NCBI GenBank assembly: GCA_014728185.1
Contig: WJMB01000025.1
Coordinates: forward strand, 1-11,141
Reading direction: 5' to 3'
Source of the DNA: Candidatus Coatesiibacteriota bacterium
GTDB taxonomy: Bacteria > RBG-13-66-14
DNA: 11,141 nt
Shown piece by piece: positions 1 to 6,323 of the stretch. The stretch's first letter is position 1. Every line of letters starts with the position of its first letter. The position numbers were made by a program, and so were the translations under genes. Under the pieces are notes generated by a model. That model was not told the DNA's origin. It saw only the letters and a list, made by a program, of their open reading frames with translations, and ran no database searches.

Positions 1-264
1 ATCCCATATTATATCAGCAGTGCCTGTCATGTTTGAGCAATAAAGTGGCGGTGACCGGGGTATGCTTTGCGGATAATCTACTATAAGTGCCACCTGAATT
101 GAACACTCGTCCGATTGCTAGTAGTCTTATAAGTATAATAAAAAGCAGTAAGTGAGTGCGTGATGATATCGGGTTATAAGCGCTACGCACTCGGATGGTG
201 AATACCTGCTCGGTGACCCTCTCAATGACCACCCTGATTTGGCCCGAACACGTTCCATGATGCC
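1..264. repeat. Dispersed AT-rich intergenic repeat, copy 1 (runs off the window edge)
   Basis: I see no credible gene here. By eye, 42-264 aligns with 8892-9118 at roughly 70-75% identity over the best half (137-264 against 8991-9118), with one insertion of about 40 bp in the other copy. Shared landmarks in order are AAAGTGGC, GATAATCT, GCTAGTAGT, AATAAAA..GCAG, GATGATAT, TAAGCGC, CGGTGA, and the end block ATTTGG(C/T)CCGAACA..GTT.CATGATGCC. The end block also occurs inverted at 8573-8604 with 29 of 32 bases matching. The first 45 bases resemble the inverted-repeat arms at 8816-8880 and, in reverse complement, 6045-6110. The short open frames here lack any recognisable domain. The repeat ends about 25 bp before the GC hairpin that follows the FG-GAP gene. 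Function is unknown; the identities are visual estimates. Confidence 0.6.
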
Positions 265-288
265 TAATCCTTTCCAGTTGATGAAATG

Positions 289-310
289 CGGGCGGGGCTC
301 CCCCCGCCCG
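289..310 (-). terminator. GC-rich hairpin after the FG-GAP gene, possible terminator
   Basis: A perfect 9-bp inverted repeat (CGGGCGGGG / CCCCGCCCG) with a 4-base loop lies about 25 bp past the stop codon of the FG-GAP gene, on its transcript side. There is no U-tract behind it in the minus direction (CATTTCATC follows), so it is not a textbook intrinsic terminator. It could stop or stabilise the 3' end of the PadR/FG-GAP transcript, or simply be one of the GC-rich palindromes common in this window. Confidence 0.4.
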
Positions 311-334
311 ATCGTCGTGTATGCTCGCACTCAT

Positions 335-2398
335 TCAACGTGAGACCACCAGGCGCCTGGTCAGGACGCCGGTTTGCGTCTCCAGGCGCAGTAGATACAC
401 ACCGACGGGGTAGTCTTGGCAGCTCCAGAAGACATGGTGACGCCCGGCGGCCAACTCCCCCTCGATCAGAGCAGCCACCCGCCGTCCGGCCAGGTCGTGA
501 ACGTCGAGGCTCGCCGGTTGGGATGACGGCAGCGAGAAGGTGATCGTCACGGAGTAGACGGCCGGCGAGGGGTAGGGCTCCTCCAGAATGAGCGTGGAGG
601 TCGGCTCGGGGAGGATGACGCTTTGACTGGGTCCGTAAAGGGTCGAGCGGCCGGCGTCGTCGCGAACTTCCAGCCAATAGCGGTAATCCTCGCCCGAGGC
701 GACGCCGCGATCCAGGTAGGCGCGGCGGCCGCCGTCGAGCCAGGAAGATAGGGGGGCGCGCCGCCCCCCTATCTCACGCAGCACGCGCACTCCCGCCGGT
801 ACGTCGCCGTGGACCGTCCAGGAGACCAGCAGCCCCTCATCGCCGGTGCGCACTCCGAGCTCGACATCGTCGACGGTGCTCGATGACTGCCACTCGATCT
901 CGATTTCTTCCAGCACCGGTGTCAGGGTCGGGTCCGTGGTGCTCAGGTTTACGCGGTACTGGATGTAGCGCAGGCCGTCGGTTAGGTAGGCGGAGAGGTC
1001 GTCGCCCGAGGCGTCGACACTCTCCCAGTCGCCGAGATCGTAGACCTGGTCGCCGGCGCGGACCTCGACCTCCAGGCTCGTACCCGACGGCGCCTGGCAG
1101 TCCCAGGTTATCTCGCCCCACTCCTCCGAGGAGCCGGTGTCCAACAGGCTGCCCTCCAGCCAGCCGCCCAGGCGGCGGTCCGTGGTGAGCTCCCACCAGA
1201 CGACGCTGTGCTCCTTGGGAATGGTGCCGCAGAGGTCCAGCACGCCGTCGCCGTCGAGATCGGCGGCGGCCATCTCGCTGGGCTCGTCACGTCCGTTGTC
1301 GACCTCGTGGGTCAGCCAGACCTCGCCGTCACCGTCCACGTTCTCCCACCAGTAGACCTCGCCGTCGGTGCGGTCGTTGCCCAGCACGTCCAGGTCGCCG
1401 TCGTCGTCCATGTCGGCGCTGTTGACCGTCCAGGGTCCGGCCAGGCCGTCATCGACGATGTGTTGGGTCCAGCCGTTCTGATCCCACCAGGCGATGACGC
1501 CCAGATCGTTGGAGGCGGCGAGGACGTCGTCTTTACCGTCGCCGTCGACATCGCCGCAGCGCAACTTGACGATGCCGACGAAGGTCTGGTCGATGGTTTC
1601 GGGAGTCCAGCCGCCGCCGGCGCCGTCGTTGGCCCACCAGACGATGACTCCGCTGTAGCTGCCGCCGACGATATCGGGATCGCCGTCGTCGTCGAGATCG
1701 CCCACGGCGGCCCACCAAGCGTAGCTGAAAGTGGGGTCGATGTCGTGGCGAATCCAGCCGCTTCCACCGCCGGTGTTTTCCCACCAGGTGATGCAGCCGG
1801 CGTTGAAGGCGGCGCCGCAGAGGTCCTGGTCGCCGTCGCCGTCGAAGTCAGCGGCGGCCACGGAAAAGGCGCCGTAGAAGCCGGTGTCGACGCTGTGCTT
1901 GGTCCAGCAGCCGCCGGAGCCGTCATTGGCCCACCAGGCGATCTCGCTGTCGCTCTCGGCGCTGCAGCATACGTCCAGATCGCCGTCGCCGTCCATGTCG
2001 GCGACGCAGACCGCCGTGGCACCGGTGTAATCGTCGTCGATGCTGTGCTTGGTCCAGCCGCCACCGGAGCCGTCGTTGGCCCACCAGGCGACCTCGTTGC
2101 CGACGAAGGCCGAGGCGATCAGGTCCTCGTCGCCGTCGCCGTCGATATCGGCGGTGCAGATCGAAGCGGCGTTGGTGTAGCCGCCGTCGACGGTGCGGCT
2201 CTGGGCGTGGTCGTCGACGAGGGTCACCTCTCCGGTTTCGGACCAATCCACGCCGCGGTAGTCGTCGAAGGCGTCGCCCCAGGACGAAACGGGACCCGGC
2301 TCACCGGAACCGCCGGTCCAGTCGGTCTGGACGGCGCTCGCGGCGAGGCCGGGCAGGGTAAGGGCAAGCAAGGCGATCAGCAGAATGTTGGTTTTCAT
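335..2398 (-). CDS. Exported seven-bladed FG-GAP/VCBS beta-propeller protein with FlgD/T9SS-type C-terminal domain
   Basis: The 687-residue product opens with a signal peptide (about residues 1-21, hydrophobic LLIALLALTLPGLA, cleavage likely after ASA). Seven calcium-binding loops of the form D-x-D-x-D-G-x-x-D begin near residues 84, 134, 184, 234, 283, 329 and 380, spaced 46-51 residues, each followed by a WW(A/E)N strand; this is enough for a closed seven-bladed propeller. A beta-sandwich segment follows (about 405-505), then a fibronectin-III-like region (about 510-598). The last segment, about 600-687 (EPYPSPA...DLAGRRVA...G.H...W......GVYLLRL...TRRLVVSR), is the FlgD-like/T9SS type A sorting fold seen in secreted proteins of FCB-type bacteria. 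Export and surface attachment are therefore likely; the ligand is unknown. The ATG is preceded by GGGAG at good spacing. It lies 21 bp after the PadR gene and is probably co-transcribed with it. A perfect 13-bp inverted repeat sits inside the gene at 746-774. Confidence 0.9.
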   Translation of the reverse strand: MKTNILLIALLALTLPGLAASAVQTDWTGGSGEPGPVSSWGDAFDDYRGVDWSETGEVTLVDDHAQSRTVDGGYTNAASICTADIDGDGDEDLIASAFVGNEVAWWANDGSGGGWTKHSIDDDYTGATAVCVADMDGDGDLDVCCSAESDSEIAWWANDGSGGCWTKHSVDTGFYGAFSVAAADFDGDGDQDLCGAAFNAGCITWWENTGGGSGWIRHDIDPTFSYAWWAAVGDLDDDGDPDIVGGSYSGVIVWWANDGAGGGWTPETIDQTFVGIVKLRCGDVDGDGKDDVLAASNDLGVIAWWDQNGWTQHIVDDGLAGPWTVNSADMDDDGDLDVLGNDRTDGEVYWWENVDGDGEVWLTHEVDNGRDEPSEMAAADLDGDGVLDLCGTIPKEHSVVWWELTTDRRLGGWLEGSLLDTGSSEEWGEITWDCQAPSGTSLEVEVRAGDQVYDLGDWESVDASGDDLSAYLTDGLRYIQYRVNLSTTDPTLTPVLEEIEIEWQSSSTVDDVELGVRTGDEGLLVSWTVHGDVPAGVRVLREIGGRRAPLSSWLDGGRRAYLDRGVASGEDYRYWLEVRDDAGRSTLYGPSQSVILPEPTSTLILEEPYPSPAVYSVTITFSLPSSQPASLDVHDLAGRRVAALIEGELAAGRHHVFWSCQDYPVGVYLLRLETQTGVLTRRLVVSR
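746..774. repeat. Perfect 13-bp inverted repeat inside the FG-GAP coding sequence
   Basis: AGATAGGGGGGCG, a 3-base centre CGC, then CGCCCCCCTATCT form a perfect palindrome of 29 bases. It stays in frame and encodes part of the EIGGRRAPLSS segment (about residues 542-552) in the fibronectin-like region. A 13-bp GC-rich stem in a message is unusual, and the base composition (runs of six G or C) differs from the flanking coding sequence. It may be an in-frame insertion of a small palindromic element or a chance product of GC-rich codons. Confidence 0.75.
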
Positions 2399-2419
2399 GG
2401 TTTCGCTCCCAATCGGCCG

Positions 2420-3034
2420 TCAGTCGTCGTCGTAGAACTCTTTCAAGCGCTCCAGGCTGGCATCGCTCCATTCCAGGAGCATCCTGGTCAACCGGGTCCA
2501 GTAGTCGGCGGCCATCCGACGGGTCTCGGTCCGCAGGTCGCCCTCCAGCAGATCGAAGGTCTGCAGGTAGCGCTCGTATTCGTCGATGACCGAGCGGTAA
2601 TGTTTCGCGTAGCTCTCCAGCAGTCCGCGCAGCACCTCGGGTCCCTGGGGGTAGGCGTAGCGAAGCTTGAGCAACAGCTCCACCCGTGCCGGTTCGCGGT
2701 TGGCCGGTTTTCTCAGCCAGACCGCCGTGAGTTCCCGTCCCCGGGGTGTCAGCGAGTAGTAGATGCGCTTGCGGCCCTTGAGGTCATTGCGCTCTTTGAC
2801 GGCCAGCCCGATCTCCACCAGGCGGTGGAGGTTGGGGTAGATGCTGCCGAAGGAGTCGCGCCAGAAGATCAGATCCGGGCTGTCGATCGCCTTCTTGATC
2901 TCGTAGCCCGTCATCGGACCTTCGCTCAACAGGGCCAAAAGGCCGAGAGCCGAGGGCTTCAAGCGCTCCAGAAGCCGTTCGAGCTCCTCCTCGCCGAGCA
3001 GGTGTGTCGGTTCACTGGAGGGTTGGTCACGCAT
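2420..3034 (-). CDS. PadR-family transcriptional regulator with C-terminal Vir_act_alpha_C-type helical domain
   Basis: The 204-residue protein has the PadR winged helix-turn-helix at about residues 25-100: LGLLALLSEGPMTGYEIKKAI, then FGSIYPNLHRLVEIGLAV, then GRKRIYYSLTPRGREL, which carries the wing. Residues 110-204 form a helical domain that begins ARVELLLKLRYAYPQGPEVLRGLLE, the pattern of the PadR C-terminal dimerisation domain. PadR proteins are usually repressors that release DNA when a small molecule such as a phenolic acid or drug binds; the ligand here is unknown. The frame stays open up to 3097, but I place the start at the ATG at 3034: the promoter (-35 at 3092-3097, -10 at 3069-3074) and operator (3046-3064) lie over the upstream codons, and GGGCGGT precedes 3034. 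The FG-GAP gene follows after 21 bp, so this protein probably controls itself and that gene. Confidence 0.9.
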   Translation of the reverse strand: MRDQPSSEPTHLLGEEELERLLERLKPSALGLLALLSEGPMTGYEIKKAIDSPDLIFWRDSFGSIYPNLHRLVEIGLAVKERNDLKGRKRIYYSLTPRGRELTAVWLRKPANREPARVELLLKLRYAYPQGPEVLRGLLESYAKHYRSVIDEYERYLQTFDLLEGDLRTETRRMAADYWTRLTRMLLEWSDASLERLKEFYDDD

Positions 3035-3045
3035 TGTTACCGCCC

Positions 3046-3064
3046 ATGTATCGATGCGATACAT
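3046..3064. promoter_or_regulatory. Palindromic operator, probably for the PadR protein
   Basis: ATGTATCG-ATG-CGATACAT is a perfect 8-bp inverted repeat with a 3-base centre, 12 bp upstream of the chosen PadR start and over the predicted transcription start. PadR-family operators are typically AT-rich dyads with ATGT/ACAT ends, and autorepression is common in the family. A further exact half-site ATGTATCG lies at 3105-3112, just upstream of the -35, and a 7-of-8 half-site (CGATACA) at 3167-3173. Binding is inferred, not shown. Confidence 0.65.
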
Positions 3065-3068
3065 CGGT

Positions 3069-3097
3069 ATGATATATCGCCGGGGAGCGTTCGTCAA
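3069..3097 (-). promoter_or_regulatory. Sigma-70-type promoter of the padR/FG-GAP operon
   Basis: Read on the minus strand, TTGACG (3092-3097, five of six to consensus) is followed by a 17-base spacer and TATCAT (3069-3074, five of six). Transcription would start near 3062, inside the palindromic operator, giving a leader of about 28 nucleotides before the ATG at 3034. The placement explains repression by steric block. Confidence 0.6.
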
Positions 3098-3304
3098 GGG
3101 GAAAATGTATCGAAATTATATATCAGCGCGGGTGGTCTGTAAAACAGCGCTAAGGCAGGTAAAACACGATACAGTGTACGGGGAACCCCATACCGCCCTA
3201 TAAACCGATTGACGGCCAACGTCCATCCCGTCCTGTAGCGGGTGCCCGCGGGTCCGGACCCCTGCGGGCCGCAGCGAAATGATGGCAACCGTCCATTTCG
3301 CTCC

Positions 3305-3383
3305 GTAGGGTTGAGTTTTAGACCTAACCGCGCTAATGCAAGAAGAGCCAACCTAAAGGTCGGCCCCTATACAATCGATCCGT
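3305..3383. repeat. Intergenic repeat, copy R1
   Basis: Shares with 3554-3648, in the same order and orientation: GTAGGGTTG, C(C/T)(T/C)AACCGCG, GGTCGGCCCCTA..CAAT and GATCCGT. The copy is shorter in the middle than R2. The GGTCGGCCCCTACAA block resembles intergenic palindromic repeats seen in many uncultured bacterial genomes (from memory, not checked). Confidence 0.55.
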
Positions 3384-3443
3384 TTTCTGCATGGCGGTGG
3401 TGATTGATTGATTGTTTGCCTTTCAACACAATTGGTTGAACGC

Positions 3444-3478
3444 GGCGGGGGGCGGGGAACCAATCCCCCGCCCCCGCC
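3444..3478. repeat. Strong GC-rich hairpin
   Basis: GGCGGGGGGCGGGG and CCCCCGCCCCCGCC can pair over about 13 bp with one bulged G and a 7-base loop (AACCAAT). It lies between convergent or unrelated repeat blocks with no nearby stop codon, 220 bp beyond the glycosyltransferase stop on its downstream side, and lacks a U-tract. It could act as a weak transcription stop in either direction. Confidence 0.45.
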
Positions 3479-3553
3479 CTATGTGGTTCCGTTGATTTGA
3501 ACCTCGAACCTACGATAACCCAACATCTCGACTATAACCGTTCGTATCACTCT

Positions 3554-3648
3554 GTAGGGTTGGGATTATGGGACCAGCCCCACATCCCAACCGCGTCAAT
3601 CGACAACGGGCCGACCGACCGGTCGGCCCCTACAATAATCCGATCCGT
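3554..3648. repeat. Intergenic repeat, copy R2, with internal hairpins
   Basis: Second copy of the repeat at 3305-3383. It contains GGTTGGGAT paired with ATCCCAACC across a 17-base loop, followed by a CCGACCGACCGGTCGG self-complementary block. In minus orientation it lies about 50 bp after the glycosyltransferase stop, so its stems may also serve as the 3' end of that transcript. Confidence 0.55.
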
Positions 3649-3695
3649 GGACCACCACGAAATGAGGACAACCACCAGCAGTGACAACTGCGACC

Positions 3696-4571
3696 CTAGC
3701 GCACCTTCAGATAAGCGCCTAGCAGACCCAGCCCCAGGCCGGCCAGAATCCCGGCGTCCACCAGGACGTTGACGACACCCGGGTACTCGCGCCGCAGGTG
3801 CTTGTTGTAGAAGGCGCGCATGGTCAGGTAGAACTGTTTGCGCGCCCAGACCAGGTTCTTGCGGCTGGACTGCCCGTGGTAATGGATGAAGCGGGCGGCG
3901 GGGACGTAGCAGACCCGCCAGCCGGCCCGGCGGATGCGCAGGCACCAGTCCAGGTCCTCGGCGTACATCGGAAAGCGCTCGTCGAGGTGGCCGACGCTCT
4001 CCAGCACCTCGCGACGCAGCATGATACAGGAGCCGGAGAGAGCCTCGACGTCGAGGACCCGGGAACGGTCGGCCCAGGTATAGTTGTAGCGACCGAAGAG
4101 TCGGCTGCCCGGGAACAGGCGGTCCAGACGCAGGAAATGGAACAGGGCGGTCAGAGGGGTGGGCACGGCCCGGGTGAACTGGGGCTGGGACTCCCCGGCC
4201 GGGGAGAGTCCATCGCCGCCGCAGGCGCCGCAGTCCGGGTGCTCGTCCATGAAGCCAACCAGACAGGCCAGAGCGCCCTCGAGGACCACCATGTCCGGGT
4301 TCAGAACAAGCAAGCGGTTACCCCGGGCCGTTCGCAGGCCCTGGTTGACGGCCCGGGAGAAACCCCGGTTGTCCGGGTTGGCGATGACCCGAACTGCGGG
4401 AAAGTCACGACGGACCATCTCGATAGTACCGTCGCCGGAGGCGTTGTCGACGACGACGACCTCGGTGTCGGCCACACCACTGGCGGTGTGGATCGAAGTC
4501 AGGCACTCGCGCACCTTCTCGCGGCAACGGTAGGTGCAGATGACCACGCTGAGTGTGGGCGTCGACTCCAC
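3696..4571 (-). CDS. GT2 family glycosyltransferase (rhamnosyltransferase-like), membrane-anchored
   Basis: The 291-residue product has a GT-A fold: the N-terminal strand SVVICTYR (8-15), VVVVDNASGDGT (D42 contacts the nucleotide in this family), NPDNRGFSRAVNQGL (65-79), the metal-site variant of DxD in LNPDMVV (D93), SGSCIMLRREV (179-189) and the catalytic-base region MYAEDLDWCLRIRRAGW (E205/D206). This arrangement is typical of WbbL/rhamnosyltransferase-like GT2 enzymes. It would transfer a sugar from a nucleotide donor to a cell-surface glycan or lipid-linked acceptor; the sugar cannot be read from sequence. One hydrophobic helix near the C-terminus (about 266-286, VVNVLVDAGILAGLGLGLLGAYL) suggests membrane anchoring. 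The start codon is GTG, only 3 bp after the aminotransferase stop and without a clear ribosome site, so translation is probably coupled. The family is certain; the acceptor is not. Confidence 0.9.
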   Translation of the reverse strand: MESTPTLSVVICTYRCREKVRECLTSIHTASGVADTEVVVVDNASGDGTIEMVRRDFPAVRVIANPDNRGFSRAVNQGLRTARGNRLLVLNPDMVVLEGALACLVGFMDEHPDCGACGGDGLSPAGESQPQFTRAVPTPLTALFHFLRLDRLFPGSRLFGRYNYTWADRSRVLDVEALSGSCIMLRREVLESVGHLDERFPMYAEDLDWCLRIRRAGWRVCYVPAARFIHYHGQSSRKNLVWARKQFYLTMRAFYNKHLRREYPGVVNVLVDAGILAGLGLGLLGAYLKVR

Positions 4572-4574
4572 GGC

Positions 4575-5681
4575 TCAGGCGGTGAAGAAGCCGACGACGG
4601 TTCCGATGACCCGGTCGCGGTCGGCCTCGCTGAGCTGTGGGTACATCGGCAGGGCCAGGACGCGCTCGCAGGCTGCCTCGGCGATGGGCAGGTCGCCCGG
4701 CGAATACCCCAGCCCGGCGAAGCAGGGCTGGAGGTGCAGCGGCTTGGGGTAGTAGACGGCGCTGCCGATCCCGGCCTCATTGAGCGCGGCGCGCAGGGCG
4801 TCGCGTTTCTCCGTGGCCGCGACATAGTAGTTGTAGGCGTGGTAATGCCCGGCGGCGGGGTCGGGAACCTCGAGGTGCTCGGCTAGAGCCGCGTTGTAAG
4901 CCGCCGCGTGTTCACGACGACGACGAAGGTCCTCGTCGATGTGGGCCAGCTTGACACGCAGCATCGCCGCCTGAAGCGGATCCAGCCGGGAGTTGATCCC
5001 GATCAGCCGGTGGTGGTACTTGGGATTGGCCCCGTGGACGCGCAGGATGCGCACCCGTTCGAGAAGAGCCTTATCATCTCCGACCACGGCGCCGCCATCG
5101 CCAGCCGCGCCGAGGTTCTTGGCCGGAAAGAAGCTGAACACCCCCAGATCGGCCAGGGAACCGGCCCGTCGGTGGCGCAACTCGGCGCCGAAGCTCTGGG
5201 CCGCGTCCTCGATCAGATAAACATCGTCGCGGTCGATCCGGCGGCGCAGCTCCTCGTAGTCCAGCACGTCGCCGTAGAGGTCGACGCCGATGACCGCCCG
5301 GACTTCTTCATCTTCGCAAGCCCGGGCGGCGGCTGCGGTGTCCAGGCAGAAGGTCGCCGGGTCGATGTCGACGAAGACGGGCTGAAAGCCCAGGCGGATG
5401 ATGCAGGAGGCCGTGGAGAAAAAGGTGAAGGGCGTGGTGACCACCCGCCTGCCCGGAGGCAGGTCCAGGGCCTGCAGGGCCAGCACCAGGGCATCGGTGC
5501 CCGATGCCACACCGACGGTGCCGGCGACGCCGACATAATCCGCCAGCTCACCCTCGAAAGCCGCCACCTCGGGACCCAGAATGTAGCGTCCGGAACGCAG
5601 CACCGCCAGGGCGGCTGCTTCCAACTCGACGGCCCGCTCGGTGTGGGCCGCCGCCAGATCGGCCAGGGGGATGCGTGACAA
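4575..5681 (-). CDS. DegT/DnrJ/EryC1/StrS-family PLP-dependent sugar aminotransferase
   Basis: The 368-residue protein matches the family over its full length: IPLADL near the start, SGRYILGPEVAAFE (30-43), GVASGTDALVLAL (57-69), TTPFTFFSTA (82-91), IEDAAQSFGA (157-166, D159 binds the pyridine ring) and FSFFPAKNLGAAGDGGA (182-198, K188 forms the PLP Schiff base). Further on come RLIGINSRLDPLQAAML (225-241) and YYPKPLHLQ (310-318). Such enzymes transaminate a keto-sugar nucleotide (for example UDP-3-keto-GlcNAcA or a dTDP-keto-hexose) to an amino sugar for surface polysaccharide. The motif set resembles 3-keto-sugar aminotransferases of the WbpE/QdtB kind, but the substrate is inferred. The start is TTG at 5681, supported by GAGGAG about 5 bp upstream. 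The glycosyltransferase follows after 3 bp; no other sugar-nucleotide genes are in the window, so the keto-sugar must be made elsewhere. Confidence 0.92.
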   Translation of the reverse strand: MSRIPLADLAAAHTERAVELEAAALAVLRSGRYILGPEVAAFEGELADYVGVAGTVGVASGTDALVLALQALDLPPGRRVVTTPFTFFSTASCIIRLGFQPVFVDIDPATFCLDTAAAARACEDEEVRAVIGVDLYGDVLDYEELRRRIDRDDVYLIEDAAQSFGAELRHRRAGSLADLGVFSFFPAKNLGAAGDGGAVVGDDKALLERVRILRVHGANPKYHHRLIGINSRLDPLQAAMLRVKLAHIDEDLRRRREHAAAYNAALAEHLEVPDPAAGHYHAYNYYVAATEKRDALRAALNEAGIGSAVYYPKPLHLQPCFAGLGYSPGDLPIAEAACERVLALPMYPQLSEADRDRVIGTVVGFFTA

Positions 5682-5979
5682 GGTTGCTCCTCGTTTTTCA
5701 GGCTGTCGGTCCCGCCCAGTGTCGTTGAAGCTAATGATAAAGTATATGCTGACAGCAGGATATCAATCGATTAAGTAATTGCAACAGCTAGCTGACTCCA
5801 CGAGCAGCACCCGCCATGGAGTAGGTATAAGAATCCACTCCACTTTTCAACTCCTCTTCTGCGGTACTAGTTTATTACCGAGGTTGGTCCAGTTCGCTGT
5901 GACAATCCTCTGCTTCTTATTGGAAAATAGTAAATAAGTGTAGTCAGAAACGAATAACAATCTGCTCACGGGGCATAAT

Positions 5980-6110
5980 CAAGTGTGCCGGTATCTCTTT
6001 CGCTACAGATCACGCTTATTCTTGACGGCCAGCTTTGACATGGCGCTTTGTGACAGGCAAACACTGATCATCACGCGCACTATCAGCAGACTACAATCAA
6101 AATCCGGACC
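5980..6110. repeat. Two adjoining repeat blocks related to 8742-8778 and 9481-9546
   Basis: Block one (5980-6015) matches 8742-8778: AAGTGTGC.G.TATCT.....GCT.CAGAT.ACGC, same orientation. Block two (6045-6110) matches 9481-9545, starting with an exact GCTTTGTGACA and sharing ACACGCG/TCACGCG, TCAGCAG, TACAA and CCGG.CC. Block two also matches 8828-8880 in reverse complement, with an exact 14-base core (GCAGACTACAATCA here at 6086-6099; TGATTGTAGTCTGC at 8828-8841). The blocks are 30 bp apart here and about 700 bp apart in the other locus. Confidence 0.55.
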
Positions 6111-6240
6111 AGGCGGACTGGACGACCCCCGCGATATCCCCCGCACGGACTTCGACGACAAGCCGCCAACCACGGCGATGATCCGGACCTTTGCCGAAAC
6201 GGTCCTAGCGCCGACCAGAGCGCTCGTGACTCCGCGGGGA

Positions 6241-6323
6241 GGCGTTGGCAAGTTTCTTGCGGAGTGACGCGCGGGACCGGCGAGAAGCTCGCCCCGCCCT
6301 GCTGCAAGAAACGTGCCAACGCC
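6241..6323. repeat. Inverted repeat with 20-bp arms and a nested hairpin, downstream of rex
   Basis: The arms 6241-6260 (GGCGTTGGCAAGTTTCTTGC) and 6304-6323 are reverse complements except for one position. The 43-base interior folds further (GGCGAG-AAG-CTCGCC with flanking G/C pairing). It lies 47 bp after the rex stop codon. No T-run follows on either strand, so it is not a clear intrinsic terminator. It could be a factor-dependent or structural 3' end, an RNA stabiliser, or a miniature palindromic element. Confidence 0.65.

Larger units (their letters stand above)
3098..3695. other. Intergenic region without a gene: mosaic of GC hairpins and short repeats
   Basis: About 600 bp between the glycosyltransferase stop and the padR promoter. 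It holds an extra PadR-like half-site at 3105-3112 and two copies of an intergenic repeat (3305-3383 and 3554-3648). It also holds a hairpin at 3245-3268 (CCCGCGGGTCC paired with GGACCC-ct-GCGGG), a small TTCAAC/GTTGAA stem at 3422-3440 and a strong GC hairpin at 3444-3478. The open frames of up to 91 codons here show no domain, and their codon content follows the repeats. I see no RNA gene. Confidence 0.6.

Noticed and set aside
14..334. A minus-strand frame of 106 codons in the terminal repeat
   Set aside because: Not preserved in the other repeat copy, no domain, and it lies downstream of the FG-GAP stop across a hairpin.
2420..3097. A longer PadR protein starting at 3097
   Set aside because: The extra 21 codons overlap the -35, -10 and operator and do not resemble the family N-terminus.
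1208..3142. A 644-codon open frame on the plus strand opposite the FG-GAP and padR genes
   Set aside because: It is the mirror of two well-supported minus-strand genes in GC-rich DNA; its translation is low-complexity (V/A/G/D rich) and has no domain.
3798..4886. A 362-codon plus-strand frame opposite the glycosyltransferase and aminotransferase
   Set aside because: Shadow of two clear enzymes; no family motif, and it crosses the junction of two real genes.
5983..6267. Short overlapping frames on both strands between the sugar operon and rex
   Set aside because: They run through repeat blocks and one arm of the inverted repeat, conflict with each other and show no motif.
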